Of a stretch of 16,750 nt of DNA, positions 1 through 8,726 are shown piece after piece. Every line of letters begins with the position of its first letter. Positions within the stretch are counted from its first letter, which is position 1. The stretch comes from Pseudomonadota bacterium. GTDB lineage: Bacteria; Pseudomonadota; Gammaproteobacteria; Burkholderiales; JABEVD01. Below the pieces are notes generated by a model. That model did not search any database. It worked only from the letters and a program-made list of their open reading frames with translations, and was not told the origin of the DNA. The stretch is taken from assembly GCA_021811205.1 (NCBI GenBank), contig JAJZPK010000031.1, positions 1 to 16,750 on the forward strand. Reading direction: 5' to 3'. A program made the position numbers and the translations under genes.

Positions 1-1208
1 TAGAGATGGGTTCTTTCCAGTCCGACGTTTTCGGCAACCTTTGAAATTCCACCGTTTTCCCTGGAAAGATGATATTCGAAATACATCTTTTCGAAAGCGT
101 CTCTGGCTTCACGCAATGGCAGATCCAGGGGAAAGGGAAGCCCTTTCTCTTCAATATTGTTTTTCTGCTTGGTGAGTATCTGGTTCGTGTTGGCCAGCGT
201 GATTTCCTCTTCCAGTGAAGTGAGTGCCAGTGATTTGATGGTTGCCATGAGCTGGGCAAGATTGCCCGGCCAGGCATAGTTGCGCAATGCATTGAGTGAT
301 GCGGTACTGAATTTCTTTATCGGAACTTCATTTGATTCAACGTATTGGGAAAGAATCAGATTGGCTAGATTGGGGATGTCTTCCGGGTGCGACCTCAGAG
401 GAGGGATGACGACGGTAAGGCTCATGAGCTTCTGGAAAAGGTCTGCGTCGTATTCACCCTGGGCAACGAGATTGGCAAGCGGTTTGCTCGAAGCGCAGAT
501 CAGCTTGATTCCGTTTTGTTCCGCCTTGTTGAAAAGGGAAAGCAATGCCTTCTGTTCTTCCTTGTCGAAGTCGCCGATTTCCTTGATGAAGATGAAGCCT
601 TCCTTTGCCCGATCGAGCAGTTCTGAAGAAAACAGTGCGCTTGATTCCTTGATTTCCACCCAGGGAAAATTGGGGTTTCTGAAGAAATTGGCGCAAATTT
701 CTATTTCGGAACCCGGTTCTCCCGTCAGCAGTACGGGAAGGGTCAGTTGCTTGGCATGTTCCAGCGTTCTTTTCAGTTCTGCAACGACATTGCTTTTGCC
801 GAGCGAAGAAAGGGAAAGGAGCATGCTTCCCGCGCTGGTATTCCTTTGCAATGCCCTGCCCACGGTGTTGAGCAGCTTCTGCAGGGCGATGGGCTTTTCG
901 AGGAAATCGCAGGCGCCTATACGCGTTGCTTCCACTGCGGTATCGATGGTTCCGTGACCCGACATCATCACGACCGGCATGGTGAGCAATCCGGAATTGG
1001 CCCATTCCTTCAGAAGGGTGATGCCGTCCGTGTCGGGCATCCATATGTCGAGGAGAACGAGATCCGGCCTTGCCGTGTTTCGTCTCAGCCTGGCCTCCTC
1101 CGCATTTTCTGCCAGGACGACCTGGTAGCCTTCGTCCCAGAGAATTTCCGACAAGAGATCGCGGATGCCTATTTCATCATCGACGACAAGAATCTGTTTT
1201 GCGCTCAT
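1..1208 (-). CDS. ntrX: NtrX-type response regulator, 3' end beyond window
   Basis: Response regulator partner of the NtrY kinase just upstream. About 402 residues are visible; the C-terminus lies beyond the left edge. Residues 1-120 are a receiver domain with the acidic pair D10/D11, phospho-acceptor D54 in VLLDIWMPD, S83 and K105. A AAA+ domain follows (about 145-335), then the start of a Fis-type DNA-binding helix (GLERTHL at the edge). The AAA+ domain is badly eroded. The Walker A region reads GEPGSEIEICA with no lysine, the Walker B region reads GFIFIKEI where GTLFLDEI is usual, the stretch between them is only about 33 residues and has no GAFTGA loop, and the sensor II region reads WPGNLAQL without arginine. 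It therefore probably cannot act as a sigma-54 ATPase and may work as a plain DNA-binding regulator. The ATG directly follows the ntrY stop (TGA-ATG), and an AAGGAGG inside the end of ntrY serves as ribosome site. Confidence 0.93.
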   Translation of the reverse strand, partial: MSAKQILVVDDEIGIRDLLSEILWDEGYQVVLAENAEEARLRRNTARPDLVLLDIWMPDTDGITLLKEWANSGLLTMPVVMMSGHGTIDTAVEATRIGACDFLEKPIALQKLLNTVGRALQRNTSAGSMLLSLSSLGKSNVVAELKRTLEHAKQLTLPVLLTGEPGSEIEICANFFRNPNFPWVEIKESSALFSSELLDRAKEGFIFIKEIGDFDKEEQKALLSLFNKAEQNGIKLICASSKPLANLVAQGEYDADLFQKLMSLTVVIPPLRSHPEDIPNLANLILSQYVESNEVPIKKFSTASLNALRNYAWPGNLAQLMATIKSLALTSLEEEITLANTNQILTKQKNNIEEKGLPFPLDLPLREARDAFEKMYFEYHLSRENGGISKVAENVGLERTHL

Positions 1209-3326
1209 TCAAGCCTCCTTGAGCGAAGGAAGGGAGATGTTGACGCGAGCTCCCTTGGGGTTGACGTTTTCGATCTGAATCGAGCCATTGTGCTCTTCCA
1301 CGATCTTTTTGACGATGGCAAGACCCAGACCGGTTCCTTTCGGTTTGGTCGTGATGTAGGGTTCGAAGGCCCTGGACATCAGCTGTTCCGGAAATCCGGT
1401 GCCGTTGTCGGCGATGCTCAATCTGACGAAATTGCCCTCTGACTGGGTCGATACGTCGATTTGCGGATTTTCTGAATCGGTGAGGGAATCCTGTGCATTT
1501 TTCAGCAGATTGTGCATGACCTGACGAAGCTGGGTCTGGTCTCCGTTGATTTTAGGCAGGCGCTCATCGAGCTGCACAGAAATGCGCGAAGATTCGTAAA
1601 GCGCGAGCACTTCGCGGATCAGGAGGTTGAGATCCACCGGCTGGAACTGGGGCTCTGCCGTTTTCGCATATTTGCTGAACGCATCCACCATGCTGTTGAG
1701 TGCGGAGACCTGATTGACGATGGTCTGTGTGGAGCGGGTCAGCATCTTGCTGTCCTGCGGATCCAGTTTGCTTTCAAGCTTTTGCTGGAGCCGTTCGGCG
1801 GAAAGCTGGATGGGCGTGAGCGGATTCTTGATTTCGTGCGCAAGACGCCTCGCCACTTCTCCCCAGGCTGCGCTTCTCTGTGCCTGGACGAGGTGCGTGA
1901 TGTCGTCGAAAACGACGAGGTAGCCGTTTTCCGTAACGTCAGGAAGGCGGGAACCGCGCACCAGCAGGATCTGCGTGCTGCCTTTTCCGGAAATATCGAG
2001 CTGCTTTTGCCATTCGATCTCGTCCGATGATGCGAATTCCTTGCGGATCTCGGATGAAAGCGGTTCGAGGAAAGGATGGTGCCATCCCCATTCGCCGAGC
2101 GGCGCATTCCAGAGATCTGAAAAATCCAGGCCGAGAATCGCCCTGGCGGCGGGATTGGCCGAGCGCAGGACGAATGACTTGTCGAAAGCGAGTACGCCGG
2201 ACGACAGGCTGGAGAGGATGCTTTCGAGATACGCTTTTGCGCTTTCGAGCTGTTCCTGGTTTTTCTGGACGGAAGCCCGTGCTTCGGCAAGCTGGTGCGT
2301 CATCAGGTTGAAGGATTGGGTCAGTATGCCCAGTTCGTCGCGGCTCCTGACAGGATGGAACTGGCTGAAATCCCCCTGGGCGACTGCGCGCGTTCCTTCG
2401 GCAAGGATGGCGAGCGGCGCGCTCAGTTTTTCGCTGATGAAGAAAGCGACGGCAAGTGCGGAAAGCAGGGCGAGCAGGAGCGAAAGCGTCAGCGTCAGGC
2501 CGTACAGTCTTTTCAAACCCAGTCTCGAGAGGGAAAGGCCCTGGTAGTCGCGATAGACGTTCTGGACGGTTTCCGCATCCTTGGCCAGCTGCTTGGGCAC
2601 ATGCTTGAGAAGCTGCAGGACGCGAATGTCTTCATTGAGCCTCAAGACGTTCACGGGAACGACGACGCGCAGGTAAAGCCCTTTCCCGGGAATCGATTCC
2701 ACGACGCTGTAGGGCTTCTGCATCCTGATCTGATGGAGGACCGAAGGCGAAGGGAAGTCGAGTACGGGTCCTTCGTTTTCCGAGCCGGAAAAAGCGATGA
2801 TCTGCCCCGATTTCCTGAAGAGGGTGCCGTCCTGCGCGCCCGTCTGGTCTACCATGCGGCTGAAATTCGAAGGAAGAAGATCGTCCGGAAGATCGGCCAG
2901 GGAGAAAGCCATGGCGTTCGCCCTTTTTTCGAGATCCTTGCTCATGTTGTCGAGCGTCGTCCGCCCGAGATTGAGCCCGCCTTCGAGCGCCTTGTCCACC
3001 CTGACGTCGAACCAGGATTCGATGCTTTTGGAAAGAAACTGGACGGAAAGCGTGTAAATCAATACGCCAGGAAGGATGGACATGAGCGAAAAGAAAAGCA
3101 CGAGGCGAAAGGTCAGCTTGGCGCCGAACACCTTGGTCTTGAGCTTTCTGAGCAGCACGAAGAGCTGATAGGCGACGAGCCCGGAAAGAAGCAGAACAAT
3201 GCCCCCGCTCAGGCCGAACAGGACGGTATAGTGCTTGGAGAACAGGGCGGTGTTGGCGCTGGCAAGCGACAGCAGATAGAGCAGTACCGCGCCGAGGGCG
3301 GCGCAAATGATCAGGAGATATTTCAA
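1209..3326 (-). CDS. ntrY: NtrY sensor histidine kinase
   Basis: Membrane histidine kinase of 705 residues that phosphorylates NtrX; the family is linked to nitrogen, redox or envelope sensing. Membrane segments appear at about residues 4-24, 35-58 and 72-95, then a periplasmic sensor region, a fourth membrane segment at about 278-300, a HAMP linker (about 300-350) and a PAS-like region (about 365-480). The catalytic core shows the H-box RRLAHEIKNPLTP with H497, an N-box NLLKNAQDSL, a G1 box ADNGTGFP and a G2 box GTGLGLAI, so the kinase looks intact. The start codon is TTG (CAA on the plus strand at 3324-3326), chosen because the hydrophobic N-terminus MKYLLIICAALGA begins there as in relatives and no ATG lies nearby in frame. 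Ten bases separate it from the DUF4390 stop, and the ribosome site is weak, which suggests translational coupling. Confidence 0.95.
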   Translation of the reverse strand: MKYLLIICAALGAVLLYLLSLASANTALFSKHYTVLFGLSGGIVLLLSGLVAYQLFVLLRKLKTKVFGAKLTFRLVLFFSLMSILPGVLIYTLSVQFLSKSIESWFDVRVDKALEGGLNLGRTTLDNMSKDLEKRANAMAFSLADLPDDLLPSNFSRMVDQTGAQDGTLFRKSGQIIAFSGSENEGPVLDFPSPSVLHQIRMQKPYSVVESIPGKGLYLRVVVPVNVLRLNEDIRVLQLLKHVPKQLAKDAETVQNVYRDYQGLSLSRLGLKRLYGLTLTLSLLLALLSALAVAFFISEKLSAPLAILAEGTRAVAQGDFSQFHPVRSRDELGILTQSFNLMTHQLAEARASVQKNQEQLESAKAYLESILSSLSSGVLAFDKSFVLRSANPAARAILGLDFSDLWNAPLGEWGWHHPFLEPLSSEIRKEFASSDEIEWQKQLDISGKGSTQILLVRGSRLPDVTENGYLVVFDDITHLVQAQRSAAWGEVARRLAHEIKNPLTPIQLSAERLQQKLESKLDPQDSKMLTRSTQTIVNQVSALNSMVDAFSKYAKTAEPQFQPVDLNLLIREVLALYESSRISVQLDERLPKINGDQTQLRQVMHNLLKNAQDSLTDSENPQIDVSTQSEGNFVRLSIADNGTGFPEQLMSRAFEPYITTKPKGTGLGLAIVKKIVEEHNGSIQIENVNPKGARVNISLPSLKEA

Positions 3327-3336
3327 GATGCTGCCG

Positions 3337-3873
3337 TCACGGAACGAAATTCCATTTATACCAGTCGGAGCTCAGGTCCCATTCGTTGGATGCCAGCGCA
3401 TCGATCTGGAAAGGCTTGGGCAGCATTGAAACGTCCAGCGACATGCGCAGCATGCCGGTATAGTCCGCCCCCTTTTTCAGGGCGGACTTGTCGATGACCT
3501 GCCTGTGGAGCAGGCTGCCGAGAACGCTCACTGCATCGGAAAGATTGTCGAAGTTCTGGTATAGCGTGCCGCTGCTCAGCCTGTATTGCTGGGTGAGCGC
3601 GTTGTAGCTCAGTTTTGTGTGCCAGGTGGCGTCGACGATTTTTTCGTTGAACCAGTACCAGCGCACCCGGGTGAGCTCGAATTCGGTCAGAAATGTGAGG
3701 GGAACCCCCTTTTTAAGGGCTTCCTCCAGCGTCGAATTGAGCTGGATCTCGAAATAGGCGTTGAGGCGGTATTCGTCGTTGGCGGAAAACGCAGCCGATT
3801 TGACGCGTATCCCTTCCGCATGGGCTGAAAAACAGAACAGGAGGAGAAGCGCGGCCAAATGCCAGAAGCGCAT
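3337..3873 (-). CDS. DUF4390 secreted protein
   Basis: A 178-residue exported protein of the DUF4390 family, whose biochemical role is unknown. Residues 1-19 form a signal peptide (MRFWHLAALLLLFCFSAHA) with a plausible cleavage after AHA. The mature part is mostly predicted beta-strand, with family-like phrases such as LNAYFEIQLN, VRWYWFNEKIVD, LSYNALTQQYRLSSG and a terminal WYKWNFVP. An open frame extends further upstream, but the ATG at 3873 is preferred: it begins the signal peptide, lies 4 bases after the rsmB stop, and has AGAAGG about 9 bases ahead. The family sits habitually between rsmB and ntrYX in betaproteobacteria, so a periplasmic role tied to NtrY sensing is a reasonable inference but unproven. 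Confidence 0.9.
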   Translation of the reverse strand: MRFWHLAALLLLFCFSAHAEGIRVKSAAFSANDEYRLNAYFEIQLNSTLEEALKKGVPLTFLTEFELTRVRWYWFNEKIVDATWHTKLSYNALTQQYRLSSGTLYQNFDNLSDAVSVLGSLLHRQVIDKSALKKGADYTGMLRMSLDVSMLPKPFQIDALASNEWDLSSDWYKWNFVP

Positions 3874-3877
3874 CGGA

Positions 3878-5122
3878 TCAAGCCTTCTGGATGCGCGCAT
3901 AGAAAAAGCCGTCTTGTTTGTCATCAGGCAGCAATTGAAGCCCTTCGTCATCCAGGAGGGTCGCATCGGCATGCCTTTTCAGGAAAAGCCCGACGAGTCC
4001 CGTGTTTTCTTCTTCGAATACCGAGCAGGTTGAGTAAAGCAATTTACCACCACTTTCCAAGGTTTGCCATAAAGCGTCGAGGATGGCGATCTGCTGAGCT
4101 GCGAATGTTGCGATGTCTTCCGGCTGCCGCAGCCATTTGATGTCCGGGTGGCGCCGAACAACGCCGGACGCGGAGCAGGGGACATCGGCAAGGATGCGCT
4201 GGAAGAAAATGCCGTCCCACCAGGATGCGATGTCGGATGCATCGGCGGTCAGGATTTTCCCGGCAAGCCCCAGCCTTTCGAAGTTTTCCCCGACCTGCCT
4301 TGCGCGGGAAGGGCTGTTGTCGAGGCTGATCAGGTCAACCGAGGCGGTCTCGAGGATATGCGCCGATTTCCCGCCTGGCGCGGCACAGGCATCCAGCACC
4401 CGCATGCCGTCTTCGAGATCGAGGAGGGGTGCCGCTTTCTGCGCGCCCAGATCCTGGACGGAGACGAGCCCTTCCGAAAATCCGGGAAGGCTGTCCACGG
4501 GCATGGGTTTGGAGAGCATCAAGGCCTGCTCGGAAAGCACGGTGAATTCGACCCCGTTTTCCTTGAGAAGCGCCTGATAGGCGCTTGAGGAGGTTTTTCT
4601 CCTGTTGACCCTCAATGTCATCGGCGGACGGGAATTTCCCGCATCCAGAATCCGCGCGTAATCCTCCGGATACTGGTTTTTCAGCTTGTCTATCCACCAT
4701 TTCGGATGATTGAAGACGGCCGCTTCGCTTTTCGATGCGGCATCCAGGAGCGCCTCTTTCTGCCTGAGGAAGTTGCGCAGCACGGCATTGACCAGGGGCT
4801 TGCCGAATTTCGGGGCGACCGTGACGGCATGGTCGACGACCGCATGTTTCGCTGCGTGGGAATAGTTGAGCTGGTAGAGCGCAACCAGCAGGAGGGCTTC
4901 GACCTGGCTGTCCTTGGGCTGCTTCTTGAGGAGCATGCCGAGGATCGTCTTCAGAAAACCCAGATTGCGGAAAACCCCGTAGCTCAAGTCCTGGATCGCG
5001 CCGCGCTGTCCTGGATTCAAGCCGGGATGGGTGTGCCAGATTTCGTTCAGCGTTTTTGTCAGGTTCCGCCCGCCCAGCGTTTTGGCGACGGCGTAGCTTG
5101 CAAGCCGCTGGACCTGGTGCAT
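3878..5122 (-). CDS. rsmB: 16S rRNA m5C967 methyltransferase RsmB
   Basis: S-adenosylmethionine-dependent enzyme that methylates cytosine 967 of 16S rRNA. The 414 residues have the normal family length. Residues 1 to about 135 are the NusB-like RNA-binding domain (QDLSYGVFRNLGFL, LVNAVLRNFLR), and the rest is the Rossmann methyltransferase. The SAM-binding motif DACAAPGGKSAH is complete. Both catalytic cysteines are present: C316 in PCSASG, which releases the product, and C366 in YSTCS, the nucleophile. The ATG at 5122 lies 3 bases after the fmt stop with only a weak ribosome site, suggesting coupled translation. It is followed 4 bases later by the DUF4390 gene. Confidence 0.97.
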   Translation of the reverse strand: MHQVQRLASYAVAKTLGGRNLTKTLNEIWHTHPGLNPGQRGAIQDLSYGVFRNLGFLKTILGMLLKKQPKDSQVEALLLVALYQLNYSHAAKHAVVDHAVTVAPKFGKPLVNAVLRNFLRQKEALLDAASKSEAAVFNHPKWWIDKLKNQYPEDYARILDAGNSRPPMTLRVNRRKTSSSAYQALLKENGVEFTVLSEQALMLSKPMPVDSLPGFSEGLVSVQDLGAQKAAPLLDLEDGMRVLDACAAPGGKSAHILETASVDLISLDNSPSRARQVGENFERLGLAGKILTADASDIASWWDGIFFQRILADVPCSASGVVRRHPDIKWLRQPEDIATFAAQQIAILDALWQTLESGGKLLYSTCSVFEEENTGLVGLFLKRHADATLLDDEGLQLLPDDKQDGFFYARIQKA

Positions 5123-5125
5123 CGG

Positions 5126-6049
5126 TCAGCGCAGCTTCGAGCCTGCGGGAATGGGAAATCCCGGCAGGAATTGTTTCACGTGAAGCCTTTTCCCTCCGGG
5201 CTTCTGGAGCACTTCAAGTTCGAGCCCGTCCTTGCCGCATGTGACGAGAAGCTCCCCCTCGTTCAGCACTTCGCCCGGTGCGCCAATGACCCCCTCGACG
5301 AGGCGCGCCCTCCAGATCTTGACGGGCGTATCTCCGAACTGGCAGGCAGCCCCCGGAAAAGGGTCGAAGGCGCGGATTTGCCGCTCGATTTGCCTGGCAT
5401 CGTCTTCCCAGTTTATGGAGGCTTCCGCTTTGCTCAGCTTCGCTGCATAAGTGGCGAGCGCGTCGTCCTGTTTTTTCCCCTGAAAGCGATTTGCAGGATT
5501 CTTCGAGAGCAGACCGACGATGGACCGTGCGCCGAGTTCGGCAAGCTTGTCGTGCAGGCTCGCCCCCGTATCGTCGTCCTCGATGGGGATCTGCGCGATG
5601 TCGATGATGTCGCCCGTATCCAGCCCCGCGTCCATCTGCATGAGGGTAATGCCCGTAGCGGGATCCCCTGCGAGAATGGCGCGCTGTATGGGCGCAGCCC
5701 CGCGCCACCTGGGCAGGATGGAGGCGTGGATGTTGATGCAGCCGAGGCGCGGGATTTCCAGGATGGAGGAAGGCAGGATCAGGCCGTAGGCGGCGACCAC
5801 CATGACGTCGGCATGCAGCGAGGCGAGCCGCTTCTCGATTTCAGGGCTGTTCTTGAGCGTGTTCGGCTGGAAGACGGGCAGCCCGTGCTTTTCGGCGAGC
5901 ATCTTAACCGGGCTCGGCGTTGTCTTCATGCCGCGCCCTGCAGCCTTGTCGGGCTGGGTGAGGACAAGGGCAATGTCGTGCCCCGCCTCGACAAGGGCGT
6001 CCAGGGCGGCGGCTGCGAAATGGGGAGTTCCCGCGAAAATGATTTTCAA
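5126..6049 (-). CDS. fmt: Methionyl-tRNA formyltransferase
   Basis: Transfers a formyl group from 10-formyl-tetrahydrofolate to initiator Met-tRNA. The 307 residues match the family. The N-terminal catalytic domain starts MKIIFAGTPHFAAAAL and carries the folate-site signature INIHASILPRWRGAAP with N106 and H108, and the catalytic D144 in DAGLDTGD. The C-terminal OB-type tRNA-binding domain occupies about residues 205-307. The start codon is TTG (CAA on the plus strand at 6047-6049), forced because MKIIFAGTP is the invariant beginning of the family and no ATG is available there. It lies 4 bases after the def stop. A GGGAG about 13 bases upstream is a distant ribosome site, so initiation may depend on ribosomes finishing def. 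Confidence 0.97.
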   Translation of the reverse strand: MKIIFAGTPHFAAAALDALVEAGHDIALVLTQPDKAAGRGMKTTPSPVKMLAEKHGLPVFQPNTLKNSPEIEKRLASLHADVMVVAAYGLILPSSILEIPRLGCINIHASILPRWRGAAPIQRAILAGDPATGITLMQMDAGLDTGDIIDIAQIPIEDDDTGASLHDKLAELGARSIVGLLSKNPANRFQGKKQDDALATYAAKLSKAEASINWEDDARQIERQIRAFDPFPGAACQFGDTPVKIWRARLVEGVIGAPGEVLNEGELLVTCGKDGLELEVLQKPGGKRLHVKQFLPGFPIPAGSKLR

Positions 6050-6053
6050 ATGA

Positions 6054-6557
6054 CTACATCCGCTCCCTGGCCAGTTTCTTCATTTTGGCCAGTATTCTTG
6101 TCTGTTTCAGCCTGGAAAGATATTCGACGAAAACCTTGCCCTTGAGGTGATCGATTTCATGCTGGATGCAAATGGAGAGCAGTCCGTCGGCATGAATCTC
6201 GAAAGGATTTCCCGATTCATCCTGGGCCGTGACGGTGATGCGCTCGGCCCGGTTGACGTTCTCGAATATGCCCGGGACCGAAAGGCAGCCTTCCTCGACG
6301 TCGGATTTGCCGCTCATGGCGGTGATCTCGGGGTTGATCAGGACCATCGGATTGTCGCGGGTTTCCGAAAGGTCGAGCACGATCACCTGTTTTTGCACGT
6401 CGACCTGCGTCGCAGCAAGCCCGACGCCCGGCGCAGCGTACATCGTTTCCTTCATGTCGGCAACCAGCGATTTCAGCGCCTCGTCGAAGACGCCAACCTT
6501 TTCCGCTGCGAGGTGCAGCCGCTCGTCAGGGTATTGGAGGATTTTCAAGAGTGCCAT
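6054..6557 (-). CDS. def: Peptide deformylase
   Basis: Metal hydrolase that removes the formyl group from nascent proteins, the counterpart of fmt next door. It has 167 residues. All three family motifs are intact: GVGLAATQ (44-51), EGCLS with metal ligand C91 (89-93), and HEIDH (133-137) with the two metal histidines and the catalytic glutamate. The open frame extends 25 codons further upstream, but the ATG at 6557 is preferred because [14 protein letters not shown] is the standard beginning of the family and the extension is unlike it and would overlap the divergent LysM gene. It is the first gene of the minus-strand operon. The ribosome site is weak, and I could not pick out a convincing minus-strand promoter in the 67-base gap. 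Confidence 0.97.
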   Translation of the reverse strand: MALLKILQYPDERLHLAAEKVGVFDEALKSLVADMKETMYAAPGVGLAATQVDVQKQVIVLDLSETRDNPMVLINPEITAMSGKSDVEEGCLSVPGIFENVNRAERITVTAQDESGNPFEIHADGLLSICIQHEIDHLKGKVFVEYLSRLKQTRILAKMKKLARERM

Positions 6558-6563
6558 AGGTAC

Positions 6564-6592
6564 TTGCCAATTCGTTTTGCCGGATGCAGAAT
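6564..6592 (+). promoter_or_regulatory. Candidate sigma-70 promoter for LysM-dprA
   Basis: A -35 box TTGCCA (6564-6569) and a -10 box CAGAAT (6587-6592) are separated by exactly 17 bases. The -35 box differs from consensus at one position, the -10 at two. Transcription would begin near 6599, leaving a leader of about 26 bases before the LysM start. It sits between the divergent def operon and the LysM gene. Seen by eye only. Confidence 0.45.
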
Positions 6593-6624
6593 CTGACAGG
6601 ATGTCTTCCTGCTCAGGAGCGCCA

Positions 6625-7632
6625 ATGCGCAATATTATTATATCGTTGTTTTTCCTTTCGAGCTTGATTCCTTTGGGTTCCGGCGCGGAGGATATCCGGT
6701 TGCAGGACCATGCGCCTGCCCGCTACATCGTCAAGCGGGGCGATACGCTCTGGGGAATCTCCGCCCGCTTCCTCAAGGATCCATGGAAGTGGCCGCAGAT
6801 CTGGGGAATGAACCGCGAAGAGATAAAAAACCCGCAGCTCATCTATCCGGGCGACGTGATCGTCATGGAAAACGAAAACGGGACGACGAGGCTCAGGATC
6901 GAGCAGCCGCAAGAGAAATCGCTTGAGACGGTCAGGCTCGAACCGGGAATCCAGATCAAGGATCTGGGCAGGGCGATCCCGACCATTCCCATGTCCGCCA
7001 TCGGCCCGTTCCTGACGAAAACCAGGGTGATGAGCGAGGCTGAATGGAACGATGCGCCCAGCATCGTCGCAGGAACGGAAAGCAGCGACATCCTTGGGGA
7101 GGGGGAATCCGGATATGTTTCGGGATTGAAGGGCAAAGCCATCACTTTTTCGATCTATGGAAAGGGGCGGACGCTCGTCGACCCCGAAACCGGAAAATCC
7201 CTCGGGATGGAAGCCGATTATCTGGGCGAGGCGAGGCTTGTCAAGGCAGGCAATCCCGCAAAGATAGAGGTCACCCGCTCGGTGAAGGAAATCGACATGG
7301 GCGCCAGGCTTTTCCCCTCAATCGAGCAGACGGTTCTGCATTACGTGCCGCATGCGCCCGACAGGATGATCTCGGGCCACATCCTTTCCTCCTACAGCGG
7401 CATGATCGGCCAGGACGACATCGTCGCAATCGATCTCGGCACGAACAAGGGCATCGAACTGGGTGACGTGCTCGCCGTTTATCGCAAGGGAAGAGAGGTA
7501 AACGGCATCAAGCTACCGCCCGAGCGGGTGGGGCTCATCATGGTTTTCCGCGCCTATGACAAGGTTGCCTATGCGCTCGTCGTCAACAGCAAACGGGCGA
7601 TCTTCAATACGGATACCGTAAGGACGCCCTGA
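6625..7632 (+). CDS. Secreted LysM peptidoglycan-binding protein
   Basis: A 335-residue exported protein that probably binds cell-wall peptidoglycan. Residues 1-21 form a signal peptide ([20 protein letters not shown]). One LysM domain follows at about 34-80 ([17 protein letters not shown], then [11 protein letters not shown]). The remaining 250 residues are not assigned to a domain I can name; they include the phrase [22 protein letters not shown], as seen in this betaproteobacterial family found upstream of dprA. The reading frame is open much further upstream across def, but the ATG at 6625 is chosen because the signal peptide begins there and an AGGAG (6615-6619) stands 5 bases before it. 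Its stop is followed 1 base later by dprA, so the two form an operon. A role in envelope organisation is inferred; any tie to DNA uptake via dprA is speculative. Confidence 0.92.
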   Translation: MRNIIISLFFLSSLIPLGSGAEDIRLQDHAPARYIVKRGDTLWGISARFLKDPWKWPQIWGMNREEIKNPQLIYPGDVIVMENENGTTRLRIEQPQEKSLETVRLEPGIQIKDLGRAIPTIPMSAIGPFLTKTRVMSEAEWNDAPSIVAGTESSDILGEGESGYVSGLKGKAITFSIYGKGRTLVDPETGKSLGMEADYLGEARLVKAGNPAKIEVTRSVKEIDMGARLFPSIEQTVLHYVPHAPDRMISGHILSSYSGMIGQDDIVAIDLGTNKGIELGDVLAVYRKGREVNGIKLPPERVGLIMVFRAYDKVAYALVVNSKRAIFNTDTVRTP

Positions 7633-7633
7633 T

Positions 7634-8692
7634 TTGGACGCCGCGGGCTGGATCGCTCTCGGCGCCATCGAAGGCCTGGGAGGAGCCTCCTACAGGAAAC
7701 TCCTCTCCGCATTCGGCGATCCCGAAATCGTGCTCCGCGCGAAAAGAGGGGATCTTTGCAAGGTCGTCGACCATTCCCTTGCTTCGCGCATTCTCGAGGG
7801 GCCCGACCAGGCACTTGTCGCGAAAACGCTGAAATGGCTCGAGGATCCGGCCTGCGGCATCGTCACGCTTGCGGACGAAGACTATCCACGCCTCCTGCTC
7901 GACGTTCCCGATCCTCCCCCTTTCTTCTATTTCAAGGGCAGGCGTGCGCTGCTCGCCAACCAGGCCCTGGCCGTCGTCGGAAGCAGGAACGCTTCGCCCC
8001 AGGGAATCGAGAATGCCAGGCAGTTTTCCAGGGCGCTGAGCGATTCGGCTCTTTCGATCGTCAGCGGGCTCGCCCACGGGATAGACGCTGCAGCCCACGA
8101 AGGGGGGCTTGCCGGCGCATCCTCGAGCATCGCTGTGATCGGGACGGGAATGGACGTCCGCTATCCTTCCGGAAATTCGCTTCTTGCGCAGAGGCTGGAG
8201 AACGAAGGATTGGTCATTTCCGAGTTTCCGCTCGGCATGCCGCCGCTTGCCGCAAATTTCCCGAGGCGCAATCGCATCATCAGCGGCCTTTGCCTCGGCT
8301 GCCTCGTCATCGAGGCGGGGATCAGGAGCGGTTCCCTGATCACGGCGCGATATGCCATGGAACAGGGGAGAGAGGTTTTCGCGGTTCCCGGGTCCATCCA
8401 TTCCCCGCTTTCCAAGGGTCCCCACAGGCTCATCAAGCAGGGCGCAAAGCTGGTAGAGAGCGCCAACGATATTCTCGAGGAATTGAATCTGCCTGCCTAT
8501 GCATCGCAGGAAGGAAGGCCTTCGGTTCCTGATGCTTTTCTCGAGGCCATGGGTTTCGATCCGGTCGGCCCGGATGTCCTTTGCGAAAGGACAGGGCTTG
8601 CCGCCCAGAAGGTTTCCGCCCGCCTGCTGGAGCTTGAAATGTCGGGAATCGTGAAGCGGATGCCCGGCGGAATGTATCAGAGGCTGAGTTAA
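7634..8692 (+). CDS. dprA: DNA-processing protein DprA (Smf)
   Basis: Single-stranded-DNA-binding protein that loads RecA on incoming DNA during transformation. It has 352 residues. An N-terminal helical region (1-100, starting GWIALGAIEGLG) is followed by the Rossmann-like DprA core (about 105-285) with AVVGSRNAS (113-121), SGLAHGIDAAAH (144-155), PRRNRIISGL (210-219) and EAGIRSGSLITA (227-238). The C-terminal winged-helix domain (about 300-352) ends KRMPGGMYQRLS. The start is TTG at 7634, one base after the LysM stop (TGA-T-TTG). It is supported by the family-like N-terminus and by the absence of a usable ATG, and translation is probably coupled. In many relatives smg (DUF494) follows dprA; here only 64 non-coding bases separate it from topA. 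Confidence 0.96.
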   Translation: MDAAGWIALGAIEGLGGASYRKLLSAFGDPEIVLRAKRGDLCKVVDHSLASRILEGPDQALVAKTLKWLEDPACGIVTLADEDYPRLLLDVPDPPPFFYFKGRRALLANQALAVVGSRNASPQGIENARQFSRALSDSALSIVSGLAHGIDAAAHEGGLAGASSSIAVIGTGMDVRYPSGNSLLAQRLENEGLVISEFPLGMPPLAANFPRRNRIISGLCLGCLVIEAGIRSGSLITARYAMEQGREVFAVPGSIHSPLSKGPHRLIKQGAKLVESANDILEELNLPAYASQEGRPSVPDAFLEAMGFDPVGPDVLCERTGLAAQKVSARLLELEMSGIVKRMPGGMYQRLS

Positions 8693-8697
8693 TTTTC

Positions 8698-8726
8698 TTG
8701 CCCTTCGCGAATTTTGTTTCTATGAT
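8698..8726 (+). promoter_or_regulatory. Candidate sigma-70 promoter for topA
   Basis: A -35 box TTGCCC (8698-8703) and a -10 box TATGAT (8721-8726) are separated by 17 bases in the short AT-rich gap between dprA and topA. Transcription would begin near 8733, giving a leader of about 24 bases. There is little Shine-Dalgarno complementarity before the topA ATG, so the promoter is better supported than the ribosome site. Confidence 0.6.

Noticed and set aside
280..957. Plus-strand 225-residue open frame antisense to ntrX
   Set aside because: Its product looks like no protein family and is rich in serine and leucine. The opposite strand encodes an unmistakable response regulator.
2295..3497. Plus-strand 400-residue open frame antisense to ntrY
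   Set aside because: Composition is typical of a shadow frame of a GC-rich gene, rich in arginine, glutamate and glycine without domain pattern. The ntrY frame has all kinase motifs.
4706..6145. Plus-strand 479-residue open frame across rsmB and fmt
   Set aside because: It spans two recognised genes and their junction on the other strand and shows no motif.
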